A DNA stretch of 64,000 nt, from the NCBI RefSeq assembly GCF_009905735.1, contig NZ_JAAALE010000006.1, forward strand, positions 124,001 through 188,000. The letters run 5' to 3'. The notes beneath the pieces are model-generated. The model was not told the origin of the DNA. It did not search any database and saw only the letters and a program-made list of their open reading frames with translations. Shown here piece by piece: positions 1 through 10,000 of this stretch (position 1 is its first letter; every line of letters starts with the position of its first letter). The translations under genes were made by a program, and so were the position numbers. The stretch is from Porphyrobacter sp. SLTP. Lineage in GTDB: Bacteria; Pseudomonadota; Alphaproteobacteria; Sphingomonadales; Sphingomonadaceae.

Positions 1-1125
1 GACCTTGACCACGGATGAGATCCCAGAGAGGCGGATTTCATTCCCGCCCCACTCATGGCGATCGAGAGTTTCTGCGTGGAGCTTTGCATCGCTCCGATTT
101 TCTCCGATCACCTTACGGCCCGAAGACAGCATTTCGAATTCCGCGTACTTGGGCTTCTTGTCGAGGCTTTGGAGTACGTTCTTCTCGTGGCGCTCGATTG
201 CATAGAATAGTTGATCGTCCGCGATGCCTTTGAAGGTTTCGGCGATCAGATCATCGAACATTCGAAGAGCTGCTATCAGCTCTCGGCTCGTCACTTTGCG
301 GAGCTTGTCCCAATGCTCCTGAACCTGGCGGGTCAGCTCATCTTCGGCCGCCGGGAGGGAGATAACCGTCAAGACCTGCGGGAAATAGGCGTTCGTCGCG
401 CTGCGCGTTAAAAAGCGCAAGGTCTCAGTACATCCGCCCTCAGCGTCGCGATCGAGCCACGGTTGCTTCCCGCGGCAACGGCCGAAGCGACCAGAAACTT
501 GCGCGTTTTCGAGGGAAATGCTGCGACCGCAGCCACAAACAATTCGGATGTTTCTCGGGTCGCCTGTCGTACCCTTTTCTTCAAGCCAGAGAGGCTCGGC
601 GCACTTTTCTCCGACGTGAATTTGCCAGGGCCAATCGATATCCTGAATGTGGCCCTTCTTGCATGCAGCAACGAAGCGGATCGGGGTTACATCGATCTTT
701 TTACCCTTGTCGGACATGAACTTGTTCCGACCACTGGACGGATCGAGGTGCTCCCAATGCACCAGACGCCGTCTTCGCCCGCCTAGAATTTGCTCATCCT
801 CGTTTACGATGAACCAGCAAGGGAATATGGTCGCGGCAATTCCCGGCGGTTCCCGTCCCGGAAGCTTTGGATCTACTGGGGGGGACCGCAGCGAAAGCTT
901 GGTTCCTGGCGCGATTGGTCCGCCTTCTTGGCTCAATCGCTCTTCCAGCAATTGCACCGCGCGAGGTTCACTGATCGAGTTCCAGCTACCCTTGGTGCTC
1001 ATATCCCACCGATCGAGGCCGCCGATGATAACGGAACGGGACGGCAAGTCGACCATAGCACCAGGGCCGTAGGTTGTGATGACCTGAGAGAGGCGAAGCT
1101 CGGATTTTGCAGAGGATTGGCTCAT
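1..1125 (-). CDS. drmB: DrmB, DISARM protein of the DUF1998 family (partial, N-terminal 375 residues)
   Basis: The frame is open from the ATG at 1125 to base 1 and runs off the window. It begins MSQSSAKSELRLSQVITTYG, overlaps the drmA stop by four bases (ATGA) and has an AGGAG about ten bases upstream. A cluster of cysteines is visible (CKKGH near residue 150, CGCG near 195, then RC and a further C), matching the zinc-binding region typical of DrmB/DUF1998 proteins. In DISARM, DrmB works with the helicase DrmA as the core that blocks incoming phage DNA. The call rests on this N-terminal pattern and on its place directly after drmA; the DUF1998 domain itself would be beyond the edge. Confidence 0.8.
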   Translation of the reverse strand, partial: MSQSSAKSELRLSQVITTYGPGAMVDLPSRSVIIGGLDRWDMSTKGSWNSISEPRAVQLLEERLSQEGGPIAPGTKLSLRSPPVDPKLPGREPPGIAATIFPCWFIVNEDEQILGGRRRRLVHWEHLDPSSGRNKFMSDKGKKIDVTPIRFVAACKKGHIQDIDWPWQIHVGEKCAEPLWLEEKGTTGDPRNIRIVCGCGRSISLENAQVSGRFGRCRGKQPWLDRDAEGGCTETLRFLTRSATNAYFPQVLTVISLPAAEDELTRQVQEHWDKLRKVTSRELIAALRMFDDLIAETFKGIADDQLFYAIERHEKNVLQSLDKKPKYAEFEMLSSGRKVIGENRSDAKLHAETLDRHEWGGNEIRLSGISSVVKV

Positions 1126-4100
1126 AGGTTCAAATCTCCTGCGTTACCGATCGGCCGCCCGTCAGGCCCCTTTGGCTTCAATCGCACAGCCGGCTCGACG
1201 TCACGCATGCTCCATCCTGCCGTGAACTTGTGATACTCTTGGCTTAGTTCACTGAGTTCTTTCGCCAAGGGGGGGTGGAGCAGCCCGCTTGCGTCTCGTT
1301 TGTCGTAAGAGAAGGAGCCACCTGCGATGGTCTGCTGTTCGACCAGCGTTTCCCAATCGGCGAACAATTCCCTGACCTTTTGACGAAGTGCGGATGCCCC
1401 ACCAACGACTGCATCACCGGAACGCTCGCAAAGGTAATCAGCTATCCGTGTCTGCAGGTCCGCGTTGTCAGCGATCTCACGGGCTGCAAATGATGGCGTC
1501 AAGTTCGGTTGCAAATGCCTGGCTAAGGCTACGACGATCGCCGCGAGTGCGCGATCCATGGCGCGCGCGGACCAAGGTGTAACGCTTGTGGCTTCTACCG
1601 CTCGATAGAAGCTCTCGTGGAAATGGGTGAATTGTTCGAAGTGCATCCGATCACGGGGCTTATGCAGATTCAACACCGCAAGAACGAGGCCTGGGCGCTT
1701 CGGGTCTCGGCCGACCCGGCTCGTAGCCTGGATGTATTCGGCCGCCGTCTTCGGTTGGCCTTGCATAAGCATTAACCCCAAGCGGGTGATATCCAGGCCT
1801 ACCGAAATCATGTTGGTGGCCAGAGCAACATCGACATGTTGCGAAGAGTCGGAAAAGGGCCTCTCGAGGCGCTTTTTCGCTTCAGCAACTTCATCAGTTG
1901 AGACCCGAGAGGTCAGCTCTAGCGGTTCGCCAATGCTCCGATTTGAGAAGGGCTGGGCATTAGGCAAGATGCGGCGGCGCTGATCCCCGTAATTGGACAA
2001 ACCAGCTCTGACTTCGTCCTCGACAATCCGTCGAGCGCCACCAAGCTCACGGAGCGCGTTAAAATAGCACAGCGCTGACATGTAAGGGTCAGCTGCATCA
2101 CCGGCCTCATCATCCAAGGAGGCTGCTGCCGCTAAGACGGACATCAGTGTTCTGAGATAGACCAGTTTCGGACCGCGCCCGCCTGCGGCAACGCCCGTAT
2201 ACCATCGCGCAGGGGATCGAGCCTCGGCAACGGTTTCAGCAAAAAAGCTATCCGTCCGAGAGAGCCCAGGTGGTGGGAAAATCTCTGTTTTTGGCCGATC
2301 GAAGAGGGCCTTAATCTGCTCGCTGGCTCGGCGAACGGTTGCGGTCGATGCCACAATCTTTGGGCGAACAAGTTTCCCCGCACACTCGCGCGATGCCAAA
2401 CGGTCGATAGCCGCCTCGTACAGACCAGCCACGGTGCCAAGCGGGCCCGAAATCAAATGCAATTCGTCCTGAATGATCAGGTCTGGTGGGTCGAGAGAGA
2501 AGCCGTTGTCCAGCGGTCGCCCGCCTCTAGGCTCGGCGGCGCCATAGAACCCATTCACATCGTAACGATCAACGTGGCCGAAGAAGGCGCCCGCCTCACC
2601 TCTCCATGGGAGCGATGCAAACTTATCGACTGTCGCAATGATGAAGGAAGGAAGGCGCCGGTAAATGGACTCATCGACGATCACCAGCGGCAGGGCCCGA
2701 TCACCAGTGAATGCGCATGCGACATTTGTGCAGCGCACCTCGAGATTTTTCGGCTGATCGCTGTTTGGAACGCAGTGGAAGCTGTCTGGAGAAAACCCGG
2801 TTCCGCACCACGGGCACTGCTTGATGGGGGCAGGGGCGCGCTTGTCTCTACCCATCTTGTATGCGCGGACACGTTTCACGGCGGTGCCGTCGCCACTATT
2901 GCCTTTGCCGCCAAGAGCATTGGGCGAGGCATCAGATCCGACCCAAAGACCGATTTCGATGGGCCATTCCCCCAAGAGCTGCCGCCGGTTGTCCGTATAA
3001 TCTGGACCAGTCCGGAGTAGCTCGAGGGCGCAGACCAGCCCTGCAGCGCGTCCAAGCTGATCCAGGGTAAGCAGACGCAAAGTGTAGCGCATGATGACGC
3101 TAACCCCAGCACCAAGCAAACCGGGCCCGGTTAGGCGGCGATATGCAATGGAAAATGCCGCGAGCCCCAGGTAGGCCTCTGTCTTGCCGCCACCCGTAGG
3201 GAAGAAGAGCAGATCCACGATCTCGCGGTCTTCGTGCTGCTTTTGAGCGAGTCCGGCAAGGTTCAAGAGAACAAAGGCGAGCTGGAAAGGGCGCCATGCT
3301 GGTGCGCCGGTTGCCTCAGGCGCTACTCCCTGTGCGACAGCATTCCGCTGACGGGCGGCCATCTCCATCGCGCGGTTCATGATCTCGAAGGCGCGACGAA
3401 CTCTGTCATCACTGCCTAGAAGCCGAATTCCTTCCGCAATACGGCTTGCCGCCGATTCCTGTGCCTTGATCAGGCCGTCTGCTACTTCAACCCGGCGAGC
3501 CGCCACGGCAATTTCAGGGTCTTTTGATTTCAATCCGGTCTGTGTGGATGTCCACCTTGAATAGGCAGCGACCAGCGGCTGCAACCGTTCTGTCAGCTCC
3601 GATGCTCCAAGCGCAGCTAACTTCGCGAGTTCATGCATGCTGAACTCGACGCCATCGACCTTAGTCGGCTCAACCCGCTCTACCGCTGCTCTCGGCATGG
3701 CAGTCGTCCGCACCGTTCGGACGACACCATCTTCATCCTTGTCGAAACAGACCGCTGCATTCCGCCCGACCGCATAAGCGGCAACATCGCGGTAATGAAG
3801 GTCAGCAAGGCGGTCATCTGGATCGCTCGCTTTGTATCGCGACAAATCATGTTGCGGACAGAAGCCCGCCTCACAGTACAGCGAAAGCTCCACCTGGAAC
3901 GCAAAGGTGAGATCGCCATATCGCCGCGTCACCCAACGACGTTTGTTGGTAGCGAACACGCTGATGACGTTCTGCTCGACGTCCTTGCCACCCGGAGGAG
4001 TGATCGTCATTCGCCGGCTCTGGATCGATATCTCCAATGCACCCCCGCCCGGCACACCCAAGGGCGAACTATCCGGGACAATGTGACGTTGGAACTCGCC

Positions 4101-4598
4101 TGAGGGCGGCACCGGAATTGGCATCCGGACTCTTCGCGGCCGTCTAACCCACTCGATGTTGGGCTGGGATGTGTCGTTGCCCTCCAGAACCGCCGCCGGC
4201 AATGGGGGCTCTGCCAAATAATCGCCCCAGTTCAGCTCGATCTCGATGTTAGGGACCTCGACCGGCAAAATTGCGGTCATGCCGACCGACGAAGGAAGAA
4301 AGCGCTTCTGCGTGTTCGGTGGTTCGGGGGTCTCGTCGTCGCCTGCTGCACCGCCGGCACCGTTGCCCGCCGGCTCCAGCGCTAGATTGTCCTGCCCCTC
4401 AATCGGGTCGACTTCGATCTCTTCACTCTCATCCGAAGGCGCGATGAAGCCGGTTAGATACCAGCGAGAAGGATTGTCGCGCAGGCGTTCCTCGGCAAGA
4501 TCGCCGTCATTGTAGCCGTCTGGCGCGTGGGCTGCTGGTCCCACGAGGTCACGACGCAGGCGGTGAAAGAGTTCCGTCCGAACTTCTATGCTGTTCAT
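1122..4598 (-). CDS. drmA: DrmA, DISARM helicase
   Basis: A protein of 1158 residues with superfamily 2 helicase motifs: Walker A FFPTGGGKTE near residue 464, a degenerate DEAH box QDELH near 710, STATVRR near 755, and motif VI TSRVGRDP near 960. A CPWCG...C...C zinc-binding insertion lies near 592-625 between motifs I and II, and the first 400 residues carry no recognised enzyme motif. Length and layout match DrmA of DISARM, the putative helicase that with DrmB forms the common core of all DISARM systems. It overlaps the PIN gene by four bases and drmB by four bases, so the three are translationally coupled. It is the first core gene after the inserted XRE/PIN module. Confidence 0.9.
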   Translation of the reverse strand: MNSIEVRTELFHRLRRDLVGPAAHAPDGYNDGDLAEERLRDNPSRWYLTGFIAPSDESEEIEVDPIEGQDNLALEPAGNGAGGAAGDDETPEPPNTQKRFLPSSVGMTAILPVEVPNIEIELNWGDYLAEPPLPAAVLEGNDTSQPNIEWVRRPRRVRMPIPVPPSGEFQRHIVPDSSPLGVPGGGALEISIQSRRMTITPPGGKDVEQNVISVFATNKRRWVTRRYGDLTFAFQVELSLYCEAGFCPQHDLSRYKASDPDDRLADLHYRDVAAYAVGRNAAVCFDKDEDGVVRTVRTTAMPRAAVERVEPTKVDGVEFSMHELAKLAALGASELTERLQPLVAAYSRWTSTQTGLKSKDPEIAVAARRVEVADGLIKAQESAASRIAEGIRLLGSDDRVRRAFEIMNRAMEMAARQRNAVAQGVAPEATGAPAWRPFQLAFVLLNLAGLAQKQHEDREIVDLLFFPTGGGKTEAYLGLAAFSIAYRRLTGPGLLGAGVSVIMRYTLRLLTLDQLGRAAGLVCALELLRTGPDYTDNRRQLLGEWPIEIGLWVGSDASPNALGGKGNSGDGTAVKRVRAYKMGRDKRAPAPIKQCPWCGTGFSPDSFHCVPNSDQPKNLEVRCTNVACAFTGDRALPLVIVDESIYRRLPSFIIATVDKFASLPWRGEAGAFFGHVDRYDVNGFYGAAEPRGGRPLDNGFSLDPPDLIIQDELHLISGPLGTVAGLYEAAIDRLASRECAGKLVRPKIVASTATVRRASEQIKALFDRPKTEIFPPPGLSRTDSFFAETVAEARSPARWYTGVAAGGRGPKLVYLRTLMSVLAAAASLDDEAGDAADPYMSALCYFNALRELGGARRIVEDEVRAGLSNYGDQRRRILPNAQPFSNRSIGEPLELTSRVSTDEVAEAKKRLERPFSDSSQHVDVALATNMISVGLDITRLGLMLMQGQPKTAAEYIQATSRVGRDPKRPGLVLAVLNLHKPRDRMHFEQFTHFHESFYRAVEATSVTPWSARAMDRALAAIVVALARHLQPNLTPSFAAREIADNADLQTRIADYLCERSGDAVVGGASALRQKVRELFADWETLVEQQTIAGGSFSYDKRDASGLLHPPLAKELSELSQEYHKFTAGWSMRDVEPAVRLKPKGPDGRPIGNAGDLNL

Positions 4599-5113
4599 CG
4601 CTTGAGCCCTTCCATCGCATATTCGGCAAGGACTCGATCAAGCCAAGCCTTTGTATGGTTCTCGCGCAGGGGAGAGCGTGTTTTAGCCATACCTGCGTCG
4701 GCAAGAAGTGCCTCAAGCGAAATCATTCGGTCACGTCGGCCATTCTTGACCCCAAACTTCAGAGAGGCCCGGTCGGGGCCGCAGAGACGCCAGTCGCCCC
4801 CACGTTCCAGCAAATGCGCCCAGAGCGCGAATTCTCCGTCGTCGAGATCTATGTCGAGCTCCATCAGCATTAGCTTGAGTCTCGCCTTCTGCGCCGAGGT
4901 GACCGGATGAGTCGCTTTCAGCGACGCGCGTAGCGCAGTCTGGTCAATCCGCTCCTCAGGATCTCGGCGTTGGAACCCTGTGTGGGTCTCAGCTTGAACA
5001 GCCTCGACCGTTTCGACGGCATAACCGCCAGTCAACGCCTTCCATGCCGTGACCCGGTGCGCTTCAATAATGGTGTTGGTATCCACGAGAACGGAGCCGT
5101 TGAAGCGCGACAT
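4595..5113 (-). CDS. PIN-domain protein, probable toxin or effector nuclease beside the XRE-ImmA gene
   Basis: A 172-residue protein with PIN-fold acidic residues in order: VDTNTIIEAHR near residue 11, an E/D cluster DIDLDDGEFALWAH near 98, and a late aspartate in LCGPDRASL near 119. PIN domains are metal-dependent ribonucleases and are common VapC-type toxins. The upstream neighbour, 12 bases away, is an XRE-ImmA/IrrE peptidase, a protein type that often pairs with PIN-like proteins (for example DUF4411) in toxin-antitoxin-like modules. Here the pair lies inside a DISARM operon and the PIN stop codon overlaps the drmA start. PIN family is fairly sure; its function as toxin, sensor or effector is inference. 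It is not part of the standard DISARM set. Confidence 0.65.
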   Translation of the reverse strand: MSRFNGSVLVDTNTIIEAHRVTAWKALTGGYAVETVEAVQAETHTGFQRRDPEERIDQTALRASLKATHPVTSAQKARLKLMLMELDIDLDDGEFALWAHLLERGGDWRLCGPDRASLKFGVKNGRRDRMISLEALLADAGMAKTRSPLRENHTKAWLDRVLAEYAMEGLKR

Positions 5114-5125
5114 GCACAGACCCTC

Positions 5126-6232
5126 TCAGCGCACGGTGTCGGGCACGGCGACCCCGTGAGCTACCATCAGGTCGCCTATGCCATCGATCGTCGTGTCGAG
5201 CAGCTTCGCAGTTCGCCTCACGGAGATGAAGCCGCCATCGATTGCTTCAGCAATCACTGACATGAAGGTCTTGGAGTAAAGCGGAGGGACAATCGGCTGC
5301 ACAGGATCAACTGCACCGTTGTTCCGAAGATCAACTGACGGAATGTCCTTTGCAGTTTTCTGGGCCAGCAACCCCGTATGGGCGAGCCGCCAGCGAAGTG
5401 CCTCGGCGCTCACGCCCAAGGCGGTGGCGCGAGCATTAATCGCATCAGGCAGTGCTGGGCCCACCAAGGTTCGCCAGTCGACATCGATCAGCAACCACCG
5501 CGGCATAAGCAGCGCTGACGCAAAGCGATCTGCGAGCTTCTCAACGTGGCCCCTTCCATCCAGACCTTCGCTGCGTTCAGGAGGCATCTTGTCCCAGGTC
5601 ATCAGGTGGAAAAGCTCGTGCGCCAAATCGAAATGGCGGCGGCCCTTTACCTCCCGGCGATTGATCAGCACTGCGCCGAGCTCTGGCAATGAGCAGGCAG
5701 CGCCTGAGATGCCGTCGGCTGATTCGACCATGAGGACGAGAATGCCGAGCTGCCCCTCCATGACCTCTGCCAAACGAGCCGAAGGCACATCACCGAGGTC
5801 GAACTCACGGGCAAAACGCTCGCCAGCTTCGGCAGCGTCGGCATAGCTCGAAAACTTGTCGAGCGGCAGCTGAGGGCGGATCAAAGGGATGACATTGCCT
5901 GTCCTCCGCGAAAGCTCGCGGTAGGCAGCAATCCAGCGTCCGGAGAGGCGCTCATAGCTATCAAGTCTAGCGGCAGGCACGTCCGCCCCGCGCCGCCAGC
6001 TGAACCTGCCTTCGCCTTCAAGCCGCAAAGCATCCGTGAAAAAGTCGAGATCAACGCCCAGCTTCTCGACAAGAGTGAGCAGTTCATCGGGTTTCACCTT
6101 GCGCTCGCCATTCTCGATCGCGGAGATGGTCTGCCGGTCTTTGAAGCCCAGAATTTCGGCGATGTCGTCCTGCTTCAGGTCGCGCTGATCGCGGAGCGCC
6201 TTAAGGCGCTTACCTATGAGTGCGGTGGACAT
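5126..6232 (-). CDS. XRE-family regulator fused to an ImmA/IrrE-type zinc peptidase
   Basis: 368 residues. The N-terminal 65 residues form a Cro/CI-type helix-turn-helix (KQDDIAEILGFKDRQTISAIENG), and the middle carries the gluzincin motif HELFH near residue 205 in a COG2856/DUF955 domain. Proteins of this kind, such as ImmA, cut partner repressors or antitoxins after damage or phage signals. An AAGGAG-like site precedes the ATG. Directly upstream is a perfect 8-base inverted repeat overlapping a plausible promoter, so the protein probably represses its own unit, which includes the PIN gene and may extend to drmA and drmB. This would put half of the DISARM operon under a cleavable or peptidase-linked switch; that part is inference. 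Confidence 0.8.
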   Translation of the reverse strand: MSTALIGKRLKALRDQRDLKQDDIAEILGFKDRQTISAIENGERKVKPDELLTLVEKLGVDLDFFTDALRLEGEGRFSWRRGADVPAARLDSYERLSGRWIAAYRELSRRTGNVIPLIRPQLPLDKFSSYADAAEAGERFAREFDLGDVPSARLAEVMEGQLGILVLMVESADGISGAACSLPELGAVLINRREVKGRRHFDLAHELFHLMTWDKMPPERSEGLDGRGHVEKLADRFASALLMPRWLLIDVDWRTLVGPALPDAINARATALGVSAEALRWRLAHTGLLAQKTAKDIPSVDLRNNGAVDPVQPIVPPLYSKTFMSVIAEAIDGGFISVRRTAKLLDTTIDGIGDLMVAHGVAVPDTVR

Positions 6233-6259
6233 GTGGGGACTCCTTGGACACGCTCAATA

Positions 6260-6285
6260 ATCTTGCAAATCGAAAAATGCAAGAT
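6260..6285 (-). promoter_or_regulatory. Palindromic operator and candidate internal promoter in the DISARM operon
   Basis: ATCTTGCA at 6260-6267 and TGCAAGAT at 6278-6285 form a perfect inverted repeat with a 10-base spacer. It lies 28 bases upstream of the XRE-ImmA start codon and begins just after the stop codon of the HNH-like gene. Read on the minus strand, TTGCAT within the repeat could serve as a -35 box with a weak TATTGA -10 box 17 bases later. The natural binder is the adjacent XRE protein. Confidence 0.6.
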
Positions 6286-6286
6286 T

Positions 6287-7030
6287 TCATTGCAGCGTTG
6301 GATTCAGGCTTACGTTCTCGAGATAAGCATCAAGCCGCTCGTTCCCGCGCCTGGCTCCCAGCACCATCCGGCCTTCCTCGATCTTGTTAAATGGTATGGC
6401 CGGGATCAGGACGTCTGTATTGCCGCGCAACCACGATGATGAGGGCAGCGACGGCGCAGGTCGTTGATCCAGTTTCAGGAGAAAGATGAAGCCGCCGACG
6501 GAGAACCGCACGAAGTTCAAGCCTTCGTACCGTTCCGGCGATGGCGCGCGGTAGAAAATGGGCTCCTCATCACCGGTGTGGAGCTTCATCAGAAATGCAT
6601 CGATCGCAGGCGACGACTGCGCGGCTCCGAAAAGCAAGTCTTTGAGCTTTTCACCGTACGGACCAAGCTGGATCCGGCCATAGTGCGGCTTTGTCAGGGT
6701 GTACTTCCAGACGATCCCTACCGCGAAACGTAGCAGTCGATCACCGCTTACACCTTCAACATAGAAGGCACGATCGATGATGTGCGGAACAGCCCTGCGG
6801 ATAGCAGCAAGTGTTTGTAGGGCATAATTCTCATCCTGGCCGAGGCGATTATCGCACGGAGCGCAGAGGATCGCATCGTCGTAACGGCCGTTCTGGCTGG
6901 GCTGGAATGACGAGATATCCCGATTGGTCAGTGCATGTCCTTTATCGTCCCCGCGCACCTCGCGGATGAAGCCTTGAGGAATGAGGTGCGCTTTGATTGT
7001 GGCGGGTGATCCGCAATTCCTGCAGGCCAC
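6287..7030 (-). CDS. HNH-like zinc-ribbon protein between drmMI and the XRE gene
   Basis: 247 residues. The N-terminus has the order CRNCG (residues 3-7), AHLIPQGF with a histidine at 15, and CAPCDNRLG near 57, the C-x2-C...H...C-x2-C plan of HNH nucleases and their relatives. The remaining 170 residues (for example GIVWKYTLTKPHYG near 105) resemble nothing I can name. The gene starts two bases after the drmMI stop, so it belongs to the DISARM transcript. The canonical HNH His-Asn pair cannot be assigned with confidence, so nuclease activity is a guess; it could also be a zinc-binding adaptor. Not one of the named DISARM core proteins. Confidence 0.55.
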   Translation of the reverse strand: MACRNCGSPATIKAHLIPQGFIREVRGDDKGHALTNRDISSFQPSQNGRYDDAILCAPCDNRLGQDENYALQTLAAIRRAVPHIIDRAFYVEGVSGDRLLRFAVGIVWKYTLTKPHYGRIQLGPYGEKLKDLLFGAAQSSPAIDAFLMKLHTGDEEPIFYRAPSPERYEGLNFVRFSVGGFIFLLKLDQRPAPSLPSSSWLRGNTDVLIPAIPFNKIEEGRMVLGARRGNERLDAYLENVSLNPTLQ

Positions 7031-7032
7031 GA

Positions 7033-10000
7033 TTAGCCAGCCTTCTCGGCCGCTGCGCGTTCCTCGTTGAGTTTGAGGAGGCGGGCGAGGAGTTCGTCGC
7101 GGAAGGGGGAGGGCCAGAACAGGCGGTTCTGGTATTTGTGATCGTCCTCGTCGTCCCCGGTGAGGAAGCGGGGAGCGTCTTCGCCTTGCTCGATGCCGTT
7201 CGCCCGATCGCCGGGATGGGCGCGGGCGGCGAGATCGTCCCAGCCATAGGCGCGCAGCACGGCGTCATCCATCATGGCATGGAGGCGGCGCAGTTCGACG
7301 ATGTCTGCAGCTTTTTCATGCGGATCGTGGAAGCGGTTGTAGGTCTTGGTCATGCCCTTGTTTGAGGCAATCATCATGGCTGCTCGGTGGCTATGGTAGG
7401 CAACAGCGGCTACCTCTAATTCAGGCTCTTGATCGTATCGGTGAGGCAGCGGGAAGGTCTCGAAACAATCGGAAGGGGTGTATACGGGATCGTCCTTCAT
7501 GGTGGGACCGAAGGTTCTGCACCACAACTCATGGACTCGCGAATGCAACGCGGCAAAGAGCCCCATCGCCTCAGAGCAAAAGACGATGGTTTTGTGTGAA
7601 AACACTATGTTGGACGGCATGATAGTAAAACAAGTATACTTGGCCGTTTGCCCACAAACAATTGCAGTTTCGATATTGCCAAGGCGCGTAAAGAGAGATG
7701 TTTGCCTCTCGGCGAACAGCCACCACCGTTCCCTGAGGGCCGACCGCTTTTGCTTGTCCCTTAGAGGTTTAACAAGCTTTTCGACTACTTCGATAAGCTC
7801 TGGCCATTTTTCTCTTACCTCGCCTAATTCTCTTCCTTCAAAGTCTATGCAATACCGGGAAGGCTTATGTTGAGGCTCTGAGTTGATCTCATCACTTCCG
7901 ATGAAAGGCTTCAGCACAAGGCTGGATAACGGATTCCGAGAAAGGATAGCCGACATCTCGTCATGAGGAATAGACTCACCTTTTTCAGCTGCGGCATTGT
8001 CAATGGCCAGACCCTTGCCGAGTAGGTAAGCTCCTACATACGCTATACCAGCGTTCTCAGTTAAAGTCGCTGGCGACTGATCTGTCGATCCTTCATTCAG
8101 GAACGCGGAAATTCTATCCACATGGCGACCGTCAATCTGTTTTATAGGAACGCCAACGCCACCTTTAGAAATATGCAAAATCGATACGACTACAGCAGCT
8201 TCACCTGGCCATCGAAGGCGTCGCGTTACAGAGAAGAGTTCTCCTCCTGCTTTCACAATTGGCAGGATAGAGCCTTCCCTAGTTGCGCCCTGGCCAATTG
8301 TATTGGTTGCGACGAAGCCAATGGCTCCCGAATTACGGAGCAACCCATAGCCGCGAAGGAAGAAATGGCCGACAAGATCGACGTTTTGATTCGCTACGGG
8401 ATGGAGGCTGGATAGCCAGTCCTTGAATGTGTCTCCGTAAGTTGTTGAAATTCGCTTGCCGCCCAAAAAAGGTGGATTGCCGACAATCGCATCGAACCCT
8501 GGATTTTCACGCGAGAAGACTTCTGGATATTCGATCTGCCAATGGAAGGGGCGGATGGAATGTTCGCCGGCTTCAAGCGAAAGGGCGATGTTCTTCAATC
8601 CATCCCACCAATTCGAGGCGCCTGCCATTGCGGTGACATAGCGTACCTCGTCAAACCGCTTCCTCGGCTTGTCGTGCTTGAAGAAGGCCGCGACAATTGC
8701 ATTACCAATGAGCCGGACCTGTTCTGCATCCTTCTCTGCAATAGCGTGCCGAGACTCCTGCATGGCCAACGCAACATCATCGGGTGCATTGCGGATCGCA
8801 TCACGGTGGGCCGCGAGTTTCTCGACCCGATCGCTGACGGTCTGGCCAATCAACGAGTTCCTGATAGGAGCATTGTCCCAACTGCCGCCACTCAACTGCT
8901 GTTTGTTCAGCCCGACAAGGCTGTCCCCGCTCTTCAGAGCGTGATCGAGGAAGCTGAATTCATGATCGCGCGCCAACGTCGCCAGCCAGAGCGACAGCTT
9001 GGCTAGATCTGTCGCCATCGGGTTGCGGTCGACGCCGTAGATGCAACGTTGCGCCACCAGGCGGCGAGCGTGAAGGTCGTCATCCTCGTCCGCCGGGATG
9101 AGCGGCTTGAGCGCCTTGTGCGCTTCCCATGCCTGAACCAGTCGCGTGCCGATCTGGCGCGTCGCTTCGACGAGGAAGGCACCCGATCCGCAGGCTGGAT
9201 CGCAGACCTTGAGCGAAAGCACCTCGTCGGGCGTCGTATCTGCGCCCAACCGGGCGAAGGCCGGTTCCAACGCCTGCCGCACAATCGGTTCGGTCAAGCT
9301 GCGCGGTGTATAGTGGCTGCCCGTCCGGCGGCGTTCGTCGGTCGGTTGCAGGATAGGCGTTCCAGCGGACACCGCATGGCCTCGGGGTGAGCCACGCTCG
9401 TCGGCGATCTGGGCCAGTGCCGCTTCGATCGCGGCGACGGTGTCAGCGTCCTTGAGGTCGCGCTTGACCCCAGCGGGCAACTGGCCGCGCCCGGTCGTTT
9501 CCTTGATGGTCTTTTCCCGTTCCTTGGCTGCGGCGGCCAGCAGAGTCTCGCAATCGACATAGACCGGGGTCTTGTTGTTCTTGCCCGCCTTGATCGCGAT
9601 GCTGCGCCCCTGCGCGAGCTGGGCGGTGAAGCCCATCACCGTTTCATAGACCGAGCCGATTTGCTCCACGTCGAGCGTGCGGTAGGACAGCCGCTCACCG
9701 TTCACGATCATCAGTGACTGCAGAATGCGGTGAATGCAGCCATCGGAGACATGCGGCACGCGATCGGGCTCGTCTGCCGATTGCTTGCCCATCAGGAACG
9801 GGAACACCGCCTCGTCAAAAAGCTTGCCCCCGCGTGCCTGCATGAAGCCAGACGGATGGCCCCGATCAATCAGGCGGAACAGGGCGAGGAGCTGGCCCCA
9901 GGCGCCGCGCCGCTCGTCCATCGTATCGGGATTGAGTGCGGCATCATTTTCGAGCCGGGCAAATAGTCCGCGGACGGAATAGCCCTGTTCGTAAAGCTCC

